A DNA stretch of 64,000 nucleotides from Leishmania mexicana MHOM/GT/2001/U1103 (Eukaryota; Euglenozoa; Kinetoplastea; Trypanosomatida; Trypanosomatidae), in the NCBI RefSeq assembly GCF_000234665.1, contig NC_018324.1, forward strand, positions 2,538,944 through 2,602,943. Direction: 5' to 3'. Under the pieces are notes generated by a model. The model did no database searches. It had not been told where the DNA came from and worked only from the letters and a program-made list of their open reading frames with translations. Both the position numbers and the translations under genes were made by a program. Below are positions 1 through 10,435 of the stretch, piece after piece; positions within the stretch are counted from its first letter, which is position 1; every line of letters starts with the position of its first letter.

Positions 1-1701
1 ACAAACATACCCCCCGCCCGCCGCCGGTTTCTGCCAATGGAGGCCCCTTTTGGTCGCTGGCCTAGCGCAGATGTCACGGCAGAAGCGCCGTCTACTCTAA
101 TGCACTTGTCTATGGGTGTGCCCGGTCCTTTTTTTTTCGCGGTGTGGCCAAGAGTACACTCAGAGAGAGAGAGGATAGAGGAGGGAGGCAGCGAAGGATA
201 AAAACAGGCGGGGGGAGAGGGGCCGCCTCCTGCGATGCCGCTGAACAAGAAGCATCCGTACACGCAAACAAAGGACGAACGCACCCCACGTGCCGGTGAT
301 GCCTGTGTGCCTCCTCACATGGCTCGCAAGTGCCTCGGCGCACGCGCATGCATCCATGTCTGTACGCATCGTCGCATCTTCGCTTTTGGAGCACAACGGC
401 CGCAAAGAAGAAAGCAGATGATTGCGCGAGCACTCCGCCTTCTACACGTCCACGCCGCGTCGTTTTTTTCCTTGTGTTTTTTCCCCTTCGCCAACTCGCC
501 AAGCTGAAGGAAGAGAGCACATGTGAGAGAAGGACAAGACAACAGTATCATAACGACCACCCACCACCCCATCACCGAGCGCTTCGCAACATCAGAATCA
601 TGTCCTGCAGCAGTGCAGAAGAACGCCACGTGTGCACCCAAGATGACCCTCCCCGCACACACACACAGACACAGAGACACAAAGGCGCGCATACGTTATT
701 CGAGCGTTTGTTCTCGCCAAGACGCTCTGTTCACGTGCGTGCGGGCGGCACTGCTTCGTAGCGGAGACTCTACGGCATGTCCTTATACGCCTGTGTGTAA
801 TTCCACCTGTTTGTCTTGAAGTGTCGTCGCTTGCTGAAGCGATTGCGAGCGTCACAGGCGGCCTGGCGCGAGGGGTGGAAGCGCTTGTCGCGCATGAACC
901 GATGACGGAACTTGTGACCGCAGAACCAATGTGCGACAAAGTTCACGCTCGTCGGACGGAACATCATCATGCTCGGCAACGTGGGTTGAAACATCATACA
1001 ACTCGGATCTGTGACCCGGAAGAGCTTCCTGCCAGTTGTTTCACGAAAACAGGACAACGGTGAGGTATAACTCTCGTGGCTGTCGTACTCTCCTTATGAT
1101 AAAAACTCCTCTAGAAAGGGTGCGTGATCAGAGCGGATTACACACACGCGCAAAGAGAAGATTTTCTGACCTCTCCGTAAGGAGTCACCTACGCAGTGTA
1201 CACGCATTCAAAAGACGAAGGCGGGCGAGAGGAGCATGCAGCCGGAGAGAGAGGCACCAGAACAAACGTGAGACGCGCGGAAAGGTAGGGAGGAGAGAAG
1301 ATGAATAGTGCCCACCAGCCGCGGCACATGCTGCTGCTGCTGCGATGGATAGGCAGCCTCGGCGTCCGCGGTCGCACGCATACACATAAAAAAATCGCTC
1401 ACAAAGAAACCCTGCAGAGTCATCTGTGGTCGAGAGATGGTGCGGCAGCGCAGCAGCGAGCGTTTCTGCCCCACAGGCGCTCCCTCTGTGGTGGCGTTAT
1501 CGCGTACTCGAGAGTGCGTTTTCGGTATTGTTGTGCTGTTCTCATTTCTTCCTTTTTCTGGGGGGAGTGCGGGGGGGAGTGCTTCCCCGCGCCACCCCTT
1601 CTCTATACCCATAGCGTAGCCCGGCATCACCCTTAAACTGTCGGCCTTGGCATTTCCTTTTTAGGAGTTCTATGCATCACACAATACCAGCTTCATCTCC
1701 G
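1..1701. other. Intergenic region downstream of RFC3
   Basis: No convincing gene is seen. Short open frames occur on both strands, but they are low-complexity and Arg/Ser/Pro-rich. On the minus strand this would be the 3' UTR of the RFC3 gene and the upstream region of the next gene outside the window. It holds a short CA-rich tract near 657-672 and several pyrimidine runs. Confidence 0.6.
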
Positions 1702-2757
1702 CTACTGTTGCTTGATGATCTTCATGACACCTGCCACGAATGCCTCGAGATGCAAAATCGGCTTCGTTCCAAGCTTCATGTTGTGGTCGTACTTTGCGGC
1801 GAGTTCGATCAGCGAGTGTTGGAGGGCCGGCGCCACAGCCGTAAGCAAGCTATCCACCAGTGTCTTTAGGATAGTCTCACCCGAGATACACTGGGAGAGA
1901 AGATCGTAAAACTTGAGGCGCACCTCGTGCAGCCTCTTCGGCGTCTGCTCCGCCACAATGTCGTGCGAGATTTCGTCTAAAAACAACTTCCAGTCTGCCT
2001 GCGGTATAGCGGCACCGTTGCTGCTCCAATCCACCTTGGCCATGGCGGACGCCTCCAGCATCAGCAGCCCGCGGCGCAAGTTGCCGTCGGAGCGCAGCGC
2101 TAGTGAATTCAAGAACGCCGCCGACGGAAGAGGTCGGCCCTCGCCCTCGCACACGCGCTGCACGGCCAGCTTCAGGTTGTCCTTCGAGTGCGAGGCGACG
2201 CGGATGCCGAGGCAGCGGGACCGCAGCGGCGGGATTAGGCGCGAGGTTGAGTTGCAGAGGAGGAAGAGGCGGCAGGTGTTCATGTACTTCTCCATTGTTC
2301 GGCGAAGCGCGTGTTGGGCACTGCGGCTCATCTTATCCACTTCGTTAAGCACCACCACCTTATAGGGCACGTTCTTTCTGTTGTTGGCCGTGGTGTGCAG
2401 AGGTACCGTCTGCGCGATCTCGCGGATCATCTGCATAACGATGACGCGATCATAGTTGCCGGCGTCGGACGGGTTGATATCGATGTGATGGGGTGAGCTG
2501 AGGGTGGCGATGTCCACGACCTTGCTGTCAGACACCTGCACGCTCTTGTGCTCCAGACGTACCGAATAGACGCTGGGGCCGTAGATCTCATGTAGCATGG
2601 CCATTGCGCGCGTCTTCTTACCGCTGCCAGATGGACCATAGAAGAGGAGGTGCGGGAGATCTTGCGCCTTGGAAAGGCGGGTCAGCACCTCCTTGAGCTC
2701 CGGGTACAGCTCTACATCCTTGAGCGTCTTTGGTCGATACCGGTCCACCCACAGCAT
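1702..2757 (-). CDS. RFC3: Replication factor C subunit 3 (clamp loader small subunit)
   Basis: A 351-residue AAA+ protein of the clamp-loader family, expected in the nuclear RFC complex that loads PCNA onto primed DNA. The N-terminus reads LWVDRYRPKTL, the RFC box. Walker A is GPSGSGKKT (about 41-49), followed by a NPSDAGNYDRVI stretch that is characteristic of the human RFC3 / yeast Rfc5 branch. The Walker B region is VVLNEVDKM, with NEVD where most RFC subunits have DEAD, which is again typical of this subunit. AQHALRRTMEKYM and the LRSRCLGI (SRC) motif follow. The open frame extends six codons upstream only from a GTG; the ATG at 2757 matches the family N-terminus. Length fits the family (about 350 aa). 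Subunit assignment is from family knowledge. Confidence 0.93.
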   Translation of the reverse strand: MLWVDRYRPKTLKDVELYPELKEVLTRLSKAQDLPHLLFYGPSGSGKKTRAMAMLHEIYGPSVYSVRLEHKSVQVSDSKVVDIATLSSPHHIDINPSDAGNYDRVIVMQMIREIAQTVPLHTTANNRKNVPYKVVVLNEVDKMSRSAQHALRRTMEKYMNTCRLFLLCNSTSRLIPPLRSRCLGIRVASHSKDNLKLAVQRVCEGEGRPLPSAAFLNSLALRSDGNLRRGLLMLEASAMAKVDWSSNGAAIPQADWKLFLDEISHDIVAEQTPKRLHEVRLKFYDLLSQCISGETILKTLVDSLLTAVAPALQHSLIELAAKYDHNMKLGTKPILHLEAFVAGVMKIIKQQ

Positions 2758-3476
2758 GGCTGATGCAGCGCACACTCTCGCGAGCGCAGAGGTGCCAGGA
2801 AAGGGTTGAAGACACGTAGGAGTGCGGCCGACAGAGGATCGAAAAAAAAAGGCGCCACACTGTCTGTTCCGGGTGCCCCTCTATGAGAGAGTCTGTTGAG
2901 ATATTCTGTGGGTTTTTTTCTTTTCTGAATGTGGGCGCCCGTGTGCAGCAGCCACGAGTCGACAGAGAGCCACGTGCTCAGTGCGCGCTTCACAAGAAAT
3001 TCCGCGCTCACGCTCACGCAGCGCCAGCATTAGGGAGCGAGGGAGTTGTGTGGAGGCAGATAAAAGGGGACTCACTTGCTATCGTCTTGGGTGAGGCAAT
3101 CCCTCCAGCACAGGGTGGCTGAAAAGTCACCCTGTGCTAATGAGGCTACTCTTCGGGGTCGCTCCCTCTTGCCTGCGCCGAGCTCTTGTGAGCCGACTAC
3201 GCCACTGAAAGACAGAGATTCCACCAACGCCTGTCCTATCCGCATTTGCTACGACTTCGCCACTTCTCTTCGGAGCACGCGGATGAGTCGCAATGAAAGC
3301 CGTAAAACACACACGATGAAAGAATACCAAAACACTGTCCCTCATCTGCAGAGAGGCGCCGACGGGGGCGGCGCACACTCGCGCTACCGCAATAGGGAGT
3401 GAGGTAGTCTTTAAAACAAAGAGCACGTCGCGAACAAAAATGTCGTTCGTCGTTTCAGCGCGTCCATGCGCCGCCA
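2758..3476. other. Intergenic; possible remnant of carrier gene
   Basis: No intact gene. On the minus strand at about 3236-3406 one frame reads RRRLSADEGQCFGILSSCV, which loosely resembles the region after the Px[D]xx[KR] motif of a mitochondrial-carrier repeat. It sits directly beyond the 3' end of the SIDER copy and could be the far side of the interrupted carrier gene. The rest is pyrimidine-rich leader and spacer for RFC3. Confidence 0.3.
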
Positions 3477-4003
3477 CGCAACACGAGTTCCACTCCGCCC
3501 TACAGCCGCCCAGCCACAGGCACATCGCGTGGTGCCAAGCAGCGCTGGACACGCGGGCGCCACAGCACTCTGCGCCGACTCGACCACACGAGCAAGGCCT
3601 CTCCCCCAGCCTCCACCTCAACCCACACACCCTCCCAGGCCGCCTCACGGGTCGCCCCCACTGTGCTGGTCGCCACCTGGCGCACCTCTCTCCTTCTCCG
3701 TCTGAGGGGGGAGGTAGCTCAGGCTCCCGTCACACCAGTGGGCAGTGAGGCGGCCGAAGCAGGTACGTGCGAGCCACGCCGACACGCGCGTCTTATATCC
3801 TAGGCATGGCGCAAAGCGTGCTCACGGTCGCAGCTCGCTCCGACGCAGCGCCATCCACGACCCCAAAGCCGCCATATCCGTAGCGCTGAATCGCTCTCAC
3901 CTCCCCCACGTCGTCGGGCACCCTCGAGCCTGTCACCACCACATGTGGCCGTGCATTCGCAGGGATACAAGGGAGGAGGGGGAAGGGGGTCTGCAGGGCT
4001 TGC
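3477..4003 (-). mobile_element. SIDER-like retroposon, copy 1 (5'-truncated)
   Basis: One of five near-identical interspersed copies, in the same orientation as the genes. In minus orientation it ends with the shared GGCGGAGTGGAACTCGTGTT. Its 5' part stops at about 4003, so the Pr77-like segment seen in copies 2-5 is missing, as expected for 5' truncation during target-primed reverse transcription. Sequence right of 4003 belongs to a mitochondrial-carrier relic. Alternative: an uncharacterised repeat unrelated to SIDERs. Confidence 0.75.
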
Positions 4004-4663
4004 CTGCAGGCGCCGCGACAGGCGATGCGCCACCGCGACAGCGGGGTGCGTGAGTCCTGCTTCAGCAGCGCAATTAGGCTGTTCATAGTCTAGCTGAGGC
4101 TGAAGAGCACAGCGTTTTGAAAGTCGCAGAAAAGGAATTGCGGTGTGACGCCGCGGTAGAAGTCGCGGATGGCCTCATCCTTTCCACGTGTGCCACACGC
4201 AGGAAGAGATGGAGGGAAAGATGCCGTTCTGTACGCGGAACTTGATAATGTCGAGGGGGTGGCTGGAGGCTGCCTGCACCACCCCGCTCACGGTACCCTC
4301 CCCCACCCCGGCACACACACACACGAAACGACAGAGGATGTACAAGTGGTCTTTGGAGAGGTCACTGTGAGACGGCAGGGCCACCGCCGTGGCCGCCATC
4401 GCGATGAACGACCGCGCAATCACAGTCGTGCAAAGTGTCTTGTTAGACAGCGCTGCGCGGAGCACCCGGTACAAGCGGAGGAGCAGGACGAGCACACACA
4501 CACGGGCAGCGACTCGGTGCGCCGGATTAGAAATTACAAGAGCAGATGACGAGAAAGAGAATAAAGACTGCTTCAACGTGAGGTAGCGCGTGAAGTTCGC
4601 GCGGAAATCAGCGGTGCATGAATGGGCGCCACCGAGACAGCAGCCATGCCTCTGGTACGCCAC
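4004..4663 (-). pseudogene. Mitochondrial carrier family relic
   Basis: A broken member of the mitochondrial (SLC25) carrier family. One frame (stop at 4175-4177) reads SGVVQAASSHPLDIIKFRVQ, with the carrier signature PxDxxK, then FPSISSCVWHTWKG. A frameshift within GGAAAGGATGAGG moves to a second frame reading KDEAIRDFYRGVTPQF, the YRG element of a carrier repeat. An in-frame TAG lies at 4090-4092. The same frame continues TMNSLIALLKQD and SRWRIACRGAC up to the edge of SIDER copy 1. Only about one repeat is recognisable where an intact carrier has three. The 5' limit is uncertain, because upstream residues to 4663 are weakly similar at best. No signs of function remain. Confidence 0.75.
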
Positions 4664-5600
4664 GACGATTCATGTGAAAGCAGAGGTGCGGAAGGGGATA
4701 CAAGGAGGAGGTTAGAGGTTGTAGGGGATGGGAGATGGCGCCGCAACAGTCAAACGCTTTCTAGGTTGCATGTCGTCGACAAAGGGTAACCGCCGCCGCA
4801 CAGAGCCGCCACGCGCTGCATCGGACGCCAGCAACCCACCTGTGGGTGTGGCCGCCAAAAGCGAGAGTGCGTGAGCGAGAGATCAAGAGAAAGAAAAATG
4901 GCACCCGTTGCTCTCACCGCAGCATCATTGATCGACGACGCCTATGCTTCCCTTTTTCCGCTGCTGAGTTCAACCACATGTATTTTATTCTTTTGTTGTT
5001 GTTTGCGTAACATCGACATCGAAACCGGGCTACCCGCACACGTGCGTTGCAGCCCATCGCTCCCTCTGATGCACCACGGTCATTCGACACGTCATGAGAA
5101 CTACTGTACATGAAGAGAGTACGAACAGAAAAAAGGCCAGGCAACGCCAAAAGCGCGTGTTGACAGTGTCGAGGAAAGCGGAGGGGGGGGCTACCACGAT
5201 GGGGATGATGAGTGGTCGTGGTGGAGAGAGGCACACACATCCGAAGAGAACACAGCACATCTTGAAGACACCGAGGATGCGGGAAGAGGGGAGAGGCAGA
5301 ACATCCACAGCAAAGAGCGTCGAAAACTCTGGGTGCGTGTACATGATGCTCTCTCCACGCGCTTGACTCAGTAAGAGGGCAAAAGGTCAGAGACGCGGAG
5401 AGGCGAGTGCCAAAGTCACAGGCGAAAACGGCATGTACGCTGAACACATTATCCAACATTGCCGTTTCGACTCTCCTGCTTCTCTCATCACTGTTGCTCG
5501 CACTGCGTCTCACGACGCACAGCAACCGCAGCGATAGGAAGGAACAAAAGAGGCGATGCTGCAGTGCGCACACATGCGCGCCAACGGCGGTGGTGATCCT
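4664..5600. other. Intergenic, 3' of SPEF2-like gene
   Basis: Nothing supported. Open frames here are Cys/Leu/Ser-rich and low complexity. Expected to hold the 3' UTR of the gene ending at 5601. Confidence 0.5.
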
Positions 5601-8600
5601 CTACTTGCGCTTGAAGAATTGCCGGCGGCGGAAGAGGTCCGCATGGTTCAGCATTTTGCGCCCCATGGGCGAGGCGCAGACCTCCTCGAAGGAACACGTC
5701 GCTGCGGTGCCGAAGAGAAGGCGCAGATTCATCTTGCTGCACGGGTCTGGCTGGTCCATCAGACGCGCGTTTGTCGCCTTGAGGTGGCACAGAGCGTCCA
5801 TCTCATCCAAGGAGACGCGGCCCTCTGCGCCAGGCGCGGAAAGAACATGGAAAGCCTTTTGGGCGCCACGGATCGGCTGCGGGTCGGCACACAAGAAGCC
5901 GAGCACTATGGGCGGTTGAAGAATCTGCTTGGCGGCGTCGTAGAACGTGCACCACAAAATGCGCATGTAGGCCTCCACAAGCGCCTCATCGAGGTAGGGG
6001 TCCAAGAACGGCTTTTCGACAAACTGCTCCTCGGTGAGCCCGCAAACCCCAAGGGTAGCACGCGCCTTCAGCAGGTCCTGCAGCGAAATCTCGCAAATGC
6101 CTCGCTGCATTGGGGCGGATGTCGGTGTCCTTGCCGCAGTGGCCGGTGTGACCCAGAAAAGTAAGTGCACAACGACATCACGCCAGTCTACAAAACCGGT
6201 GCGCTGTGGGTCGAAGGTGCTAAAGAGCTCCTCGCGAGTCCTTCGTGTCATGTGCGCCGAGTCCAGGCCGATAACCGCGGCCTCGGCGTAGTCGTCGTCC
6301 TCTACGAGAAGCAGAAAGTCGAAGCGGCTCAGCTGGTAGTCTGGCGCGACGCAGCGGAACTGCTTGACGAGTTCGAGGAGTCGCACCGCCGTCAGTCCGG
6401 GGTGCACCATGAGCTGCGGATTGGTCAGCTGGCCAAAGAGCGGCAAGTCGGTGAGGAAGCTGCGGCGATGCTCACCTGTGGGACCGATCTTCGTGGGCGT
6501 TGGCGACGTGCAGCCCAGCGCTTCGGCGGTGCTGCCGGCGTTCTGTGAAGCACGCGGAGGCCTCTTTCCGAGCACAGCAAAGGTGGTACAGCCCAGGTGC
6601 ATGACGGGGCTCGTCTTCTCCGCCTCCACACACTCGCGCAACACGTACACGGCCGTGTTTGCGGCGGCGGCCTCTCGTGCCATCACGTCTAAAAGGCTCG
6701 CTTCCATTCGCGTGCGCATCTTTCTTGCGTGCGCCTCCGCCTCCTTCAGCAACATCCGCCCACACATGTGAATCGCCGCCACCCGCGAGGTAGCGGCGAC
6801 CCTTTCCGCTTCCATGAAGCCGCAGCACTTGGCTGCGGAGATGGCGAAGATGGAGGTAGGCGCGGTAGGGCTGTTGCCCGCGCTGTTGCCGCTGCCACTG
6901 CCGGCACGCTTTGGCACCTTCCCCTGGACATCCACAACAGCCTTCAGCTTATCCGTGATAGAGGAGAAGCCGTTCAGCACCCCCTGCGCCACCTCCGCAA
7001 GCTGGTCCTCAGCGATCTTCTCATTCGGCTCGTCGGCCACCTTGTGCGACTTCTTCGTTGACGTCACTCGCTTCTCCTTGATTGATTTTCCGCCCGACGA
7101 AACCGACGGTGAAGCATCCCCGGCGGCGCTGGTCGATTGCATCGGCCGGTCTGGGGTGTTCATCGACGTCAGCGGAATGTCCACCTCGACATCGTCGAAC
7201 CCCAGAGGCTCCCCTGTGACAGCGCCCAGAAAAAAGGAGAAGATCTGCATCGCGAAGAAGTATCGATCCGCCTCGGCCTGTAAGAAGCGGGTGAATCCCT
7301 GACACACAAGGGTCTGCCACCCTCCCATGAAGCTTGCCGTGCTGGTCAAGGTGTCAAGCAGGCCCCTCGCCTCGCCGTCGCGCAAGGCGATGCACCTGTG
7401 CAGTGCCTCGCCTAGCGCGTCCAGGGAGAGGTGCAGCTCCGCCTTGCACGCTGGCAGTACACGCGTGGAGGTTGGTAGCGAGTCGAAGCACTGCTGGAAG
7501 CGGTGCAGGATGGCCTGCTTGTCGTCCGGCCGCTTCCAGTATAAAATCATTTGCGACTCTACGCTCGTGTAGTAGCGGAGAAAGAGCTGCACCAGGTGCG
7601 TCATGCTGCTCCAGGTGCCGGCGTAGGAGGCCTCGTAGAGGTCCGTGAAAGTTGCCAGAGCCTTGAAGATGACGCCTGCTGCAGCGGCGTTCAGCGTGGT
7701 CGCCGACGAGCCGGACGTCGTCACCACGGTGGCGTGTAGCGCTGGCGGGATTGGGGCGCCTTTCTCGGTGTAAAGCTCGACGAGCCGCAGCCGCTCCGCC
7801 TCCCGGGCAGCCTTCTGCAACTGCCACGTCGCCTCCAACTCGCTCAGCCGAGCAGCGGAAGCGTCGTGCTCGTGGAGCAGCTGTCGGCTGATTCGAAAGT
7901 GGGAGATAACTCGATCCACCACCTCCAGCGCCTCTTTTTGCACCTCGTCGGCTGGGCCGTCGCCCGCCAGCTCGTAGACCCGGGCAAAGGTGGGCCCCTC
8001 TGACTGCTGCGCCAGCCACCGGCGCGTGGCATCCCACCCCTCCATATGGTGAAAGACAGCTTCATGCAGCTCCACCGACGACATATCGAGGCGACAAAGC
8101 GGCACCATGTACGGCAGCCGCTCTTTGGGGGGTGGATTGTAGGTGAGGTGGTACCTCTCGCCGGTCTCGCAGTCCGTGCGCAGCCCTGCAAAGCGGTGAA
8201 ACACCTCCTCCGGGGCACAGCTGATGTGCAGCACCCCGGAGAGCACCGTAGGGAGGGAGGCTAGCTCACGTTCAGCCCGAGCTACAAAGGCGCGCTCCGC
8301 CTCCTGGGCGGCCTCCGTGTCCTCCACTTCTGGTAGCTCCGCAGGGGGAAGGGCGGCGAGATCCACCTTCTTGGGGGCCCGCACCTTTGGCTCCGGCTTC
8401 GCGGGCATGTCGTACTCCGAAGAGAGATGATCGGGCAGACGCAAAAGGGGTGGAAGATCCCCTGCCGTCGCCTCCTCGTCTGCCGCGCTGCCGCCGCCGT
8501 CGCCACCACCGACTAGAGCAGTCGTTGACAGGCCCCATCTCTGTGCAACCTTGAGGTGCGGGTGCAGCAGCTGATTGCTGAGTCGCTGCGCCAGCGTCTT

Positions 8601-9683
8601 GTACGCGTCGACGGAGCGGACAACACCCTCGAGTAGAACGGCGTCATACGGCAGTGGCTCACGTGCATTTCGCAGCTCCGTCAGCTGCAGACACAGCAAC
8701 TCCGTCATGAACTGCACGCTCACAGCGCCGCCGTCCAAAAGCGTCTCTTGGAGGCAGCGCCCGAGTTCAGCCCATTCATCGGCACCTTCCTCCTCTTTCT
8801 CCATCGCGTCTGGAGAGGCGGCTTGCAGGGCACGCTGCACCAGCGTCTCGTCTGAGATGCACAGGAGGTGGTATTTCGACTTCAAAAAGGTGATCAAGAG
8901 ACTCTTGCCGCTGTACTTGGGGCCATCTACTACCAAGATGGGCACCGAGCACAGACAATGCACCTGCGCCAGCGGTGGCCTGGGTTGCTGCTGCCCGTAG
9001 CAGAACTCTAGCAGGGCAAGAAATGCGGGGCTCGACTGGGCATACGGGCTGCCGTGGAAGATGTGGTGAAACGCCTCCCGCACAGCTGAAACAGCGCCGT
9101 CGTCGACCGAGCTCAGCCGCCGCAGCGTCGCCTCCACCGAAAAGGCTGCGAGCAGCGTTGTGCCTGCGTGGTCGAGGCGATTCTCCTCCAGTTCACTCAA
9201 GCACTGCGCAGTGCGTTCCATCATGTCGTTCAATGTTGCCTGCACCGCAGCGTTGCGGTCGGTGAGCAGCTGAGCAGCGTACCGCGCGTTCAAGTCCACC
9301 CACCGTGCCTGATCGGTCTCCTCCACACTGCGCTGCACATCCACCTCTCGCTGATGTGTGCGTTCAAGGAAGGCGACGTCGCGCAACTGTTTCTGTTTCG
9401 TGGCAGACTCGATATCGAGCTGGCGGGTAATGGACCGCTCGCACACCTTCGACCAGCAGGCTGCAGTGCTTCGAAGAGTGAGCATCACGCTCTCCTCCGC
9501 GGTGGAACGGCGAGCGCTGTGGAAGCGAACGTCTCTCAGAAAGCAACTGCGGACTTGTGCGATGCGCTTCTTGAGGAGGTCATCTTGGTATTCGCTGCGC
9601 AGTTTGCGACGGTATCCACAGCTGTTGTGATCCTCCTCGCGTGCCTGCGCGATAGAGGCGCGGTAGTCGTCCTCGACGCTCAT
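5601..9683 (-). CDS. SPEF2/CPC1-like flagellar protein with adenylate kinase-like domain
   Basis: A 1360-residue protein, probably an axonemal central-pair component of the SPEF2 (KPL2)/CPC1 family. The N-terminal ~230 residues are charged and coiled-coil-like. A nucleotide-binding core begins PILVVDGPKYSGKS (P-loop near 254-261), followed by SKYHLLCISDETLVQRAL. Around 500-560 the stretch TDCETGERYHLTYNPP matches the adenylate-kinase LID-type motif kept in SPEF2. A second, low-complexity Ser/Thr/Lys region follows. Near the C-terminus is an EF-hand-like segment (FSTFDPQRTGFVDWRDVV). The frame opens 32 codons earlier, but a pyrimidine tract and AG (9727-9728) lie inside that extension, so ATG 9683 (MSVEDDY) is preferred. 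I see no N-terminal calponin-homology domain as in animal SPEF2. Alternative: a paraflagellar-rod-associated adenylate-kinase protein. Confidence 0.7.
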   Translation of the reverse strand: MSVEDDYRASIAQAREEDHNSCGYRRKLRSEYQDDLLKKRIAQVRSCFLRDVRFHSARRSTAEESVMLTLRSTAACWSKVCERSITRQLDIESATKQKQLRDVAFLERTHQREVDVQRSVEETDQARWVDLNARYAAQLLTDRNAAVQATLNDMMERTAQCLSELEENRLDHAGTTLLAAFSVEATLRRLSSVDDGAVSAVREAFHHIFHGSPYAQSSPAFLALLEFCYGQQQPRPPLAQVHCLCSVPILVVDGPKYSGKSLLITFLKSKYHLLCISDETLVQRALQAASPDAMEKEEEGADEWAELGRCLQETLLDGGAVSVQFMTELLCLQLTELRNAREPLPYDAVLLEGVVRSVDAYKTLAQRLSNQLLHPHLKVAQRWGLSTTALVGGGDGGGSAADEEATAGDLPPLLRLPDHLSSEYDMPAKPEPKVRAPKKVDLAALPPAELPEVEDTEAAQEAERAFVARAERELASLPTVLSGVLHISCAPEEVFHRFAGLRTDCETGERYHLTYNPPPKERLPYMVPLCRLDMSSVELHEAVFHHMEGWDATRRWLAQQSEGPTFARVYELAGDGPADEVQKEALEVVDRVISHFRISRQLLHEHDASAARLSELEATWQLQKAAREAERLRLVELYTEKGAPIPPALHATVVTTSGSSATTLNAAAAGVIFKALATFTDLYEASYAGTWSSMTHLVQLFLRYYTSVESQMILYWKRPDDKQAILHRFQQCFDSLPTSTRVLPACKAELHLSLDALGEALHRCIALRDGEARGLLDTLTSTASFMGGWQTLVCQGFTRFLQAEADRYFFAMQIFSFFLGAVTGEPLGFDDVEVDIPLTSMNTPDRPMQSTSAAGDASPSVSSGGKSIKEKRVTSTKKSHKVADEPNEKIAEDQLAEVAQGVLNGFSSITDKLKAVVDVQGKVPKRAGSGSGNSAGNSPTAPTSIFAISAAKCCGFMEAERVAATSRVAAIHMCGRMLLKEAEAHARKMRTRMEASLLDVMAREAAAANTAVYVLRECVEAEKTSPVMHLGCTTFAVLGKRPPRASQNAGSTAEALGCTSPTPTKIGPTGEHRRSFLTDLPLFGQLTNPQLMVHPGLTAVRLLELVKQFRCVAPDYQLSRFDFLLLVEDDDYAEAAVIGLDSAHMTRRTREELFSTFDPQRTGFVDWRDVVVHLLFWVTPATAARTPTSAPMQRGICEISLQDLLKARATLGVCGLTEEQFVEKPFLDPYLDEALVEAYMRILWCTFYDAAKQILQPPIVLGFLCADPQPIRGAQKAFHVLSAPGAEGRVSLDEMDALCHLKATNARLMDQPDPCSKMNLRLLFGTAATCSFEEVCASPMGRKMLNHADLFRRRQFFKRK

Positions 9684-9726
9684 ATGCCCAGTGCGCCGCC
9701 ACCCCCCGAAAGTACGTGCGCGTCGG

Positions 9727-9775
9727 CTGTGTGTGGGTGCGGCGGCGAGGGTGGAGAAAAAGGCGAGCACAGGAC
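9727..9775 (-). promoter_or_regulatory. Candidate trans-splice acceptor for SPEF2-like mRNA
   Basis: On the minus strand a pyrimidine-rich run (about 9775-9735, including CTTTTTCTCC) is followed by ACACACAG, with AG at 9728-9727, 44 nt before ATG 9683. This fits spliced-leader addition and decides between the two possible starts. Confidence 0.5.
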
Positions 9776-10435
9776 ACAAGAGTACAGCGTTTTCTTCTCT
9801 CCAATAAGCAGTGCGAAGTCAAGAGGAGAAGCACATCCGCAACGGCATAGCGCAGCGACGATAGTGGCGAGTGCGGAACAATAATGATGAGAGTTGGGTG
9901 ACAGGACACGCGGGGTGGAAGAGCGAAGCAAGAGAGGGGAGGGGTGCGTGCATGGTGGGAGGGAAGAGAAGAGGGGACAGGTACGAACGAAGGGAGAAGA
10001 TGAGAGCCCGTGAAACGGGGTCGCACGTGTGGCGCTAGCCACTTTCATGATGACCGTAGGTCAGGCGTGAGCTGTGTTGGTGTGCGCGCGCGTGTTTGTG
10101 ACTGGCATAGTCGACAGAACCCAGTAAACCTCTACTTGGTTTTGTCCTTCTTTCTTCTTGGGCTCCCGCCGCCGTACACCGGCAGACGCGCGCGCACGTC
10201 TTTACATGGTCCACAGACGCACAAGCGGAGACACCATCGGCACATGCATGTCCGCACGCGTGCAGGCGAGACGCCACGCTGCGCATGAGCGCCAGGCACA
10301 CGCTCGAAGGCACCACACGTATTTCTTTGAGAGCTGGCAGACGTACGACAAATAGGAAACAAACCAGTGGCGGGATGCCTGCAAGATGTGTCGTAGCATG
10401 ACGACGAAGAAGCAGCCTATGCCGCGGCAGCCAGC
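9776..10435. other. Intergenic
   Basis: Pyrimidine-rich on the sense strand next to the SPEF2-like gene; no gene supported. The left part would be the 3' side of a spacer whose left boundary is the stop of the two-TM protein gene at 10436. Confidence 0.5.
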
